A stretch of DNA of 64,000 nt from QHXM01 sp032160705. Its GTDB lineage: Bacteria; Acidobacteriota; Blastocatellia; Pyrinomonadales; Pyrinomonadaceae. The notes below the pieces were generated by a model, which was given only the letters and a program-made list of their open reading frames with translations, was not told the origin of the DNA and did not search any database. The position numbers were made by a program, and so were the translations under genes. Below are positions 63,891 through 64,000 of this stretch, piece after piece; position 1 is the first letter of the stretch, and every line of letters begins with the position of its first letter. The stretch is taken from positions 1 through 64,000 of the forward strand of contig JAVHVE010000017.1 of assembly GCA_032160705.1 (NCBI GenBank). The letters are read 5' to 3'.

Positions 63891-64000
63891 TCAGGCGGAC
63901 TTGCCTTGAGCCGCGTAGAGCGCGTCGAAATCGCAGCCGATGTCTTTGCCATCAGTCGCCGCGTTCTTATATTTGCTCGTCAGAGCGAGACGATAATTGC
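63891..64000 (-). CDS. C-terminal end of a second beta-helix protein (5' part outside the window)
   Basis: The frame is open to the right edge; the last 36 codons read NYRLALTSKYKNAATDG then KDIGCDFDALYAAQGKSA. The same pattern (NYRLxxxSxYKxxATDGKDxGCDFDALxAA) occurs at about residues 500-530 of the 1106-aa beta-helix protein, directly at the end of its helix domain. Here the protein ends right after it, without linker or CBM. It is thus likely a shorter paralogue flanking the locus. Confidence 0.75.
   Translation of the reverse strand, partial: NYRLALTSKYKNAATDGKDIGCDFDALYAAQGKSA

Overview
The window is about 57-60% GC bacterial DNA. It most resembles an Acidobacteriota chromosome, probably class Blastocatellia. 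That placement is an inference from gene content recalled from the families, not from a search: a PEP-CTERM/exosortase system, a tricorn-type protease remnant, a Solibacter-type C-terminal domain, large secreted beta-helix proteins, an M13 peptidase and a CAP-domain protein.

Layout. 0-6.4 kb: the end of a Ca-binding repeat protein, an acyl-CoA dehydrogenase, an AT-rich two-gene insert, then tRNA maturation (CCA-type nucleotidyltransferase) and glyQS. 6.6-8.6 kb: a PEP-CTERM protein followed by a PEGA/OmpA-like protein and a tiny membrane protein. 9-16 kb: rpsO-pnp, a CAP protein, a di-haem peroxidase, an NDH-2-type flavoprotein and a drastically shortened tricorn protease. 16.7-24.5 kb: cell-wall enzymes (M23 peptidase, L,D-transpeptidase), dusB, membrane/TPR proteins and mreB. 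24.7-33.2 kb: S4 protein, SurA-like foldase, mfd, rfaE2, an ICMT-like protein and a composition-mosaic lysS. 33.2-36.4 kb: a Y1 (RAYT/IS200-like) transposase framed by inverted REP hairpins, an M13 peptidase and a transposase-less REP cluster.

36.4-64 kb is one strand-coherent (minus) exopolysaccharide/exosortase locus. It runs, in transcription order, from a truncated beta-helix protein at the right edge through a deacetylase-like protein, methyltransferase, glycosyltransferase, flippase, second glycosyltransferase, a dimethylformamidase-beta-like multidomain secreted protein, a 1106-aa beta-helix protein behind two c-di-GMP-I riboswitches, exosortase, EpsI, PrsT-like TPR lipoprotein, Wzc-like chain-length protein, ExeA-like ATPase, CpsD-like kinase, polyprenyl glycosylphosphotransferase and Wza-like exporter, to an HTH protein, a Ycf48-like protein and a TPR protein. 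The PEP-CTERM protein at 8.0-8.6 kb is a likely exosortase substrate. The riboswitches put at least part of the locus under c-di-GMP control.

The most unusual feature is a dispersed set of hairpins built from short (about 7-9 bp) words repeated imperfectly in each arm. Each locus uses a different word: GTGACAG, GTAAATG, GGCAAAA, ACACGAA, AGGAGTC or CAGTTGG. Many abut or overlap a stop codon. One supplies the start codon and signal-peptide-like N-terminus of a gene, and one appears inside the mfd linker. Starts were moved inward from the longest reading frame where a ribosome-binding site or a repeat-derived N-terminus argued for it. I saw no rRNA, tRNA or CRISPR array.
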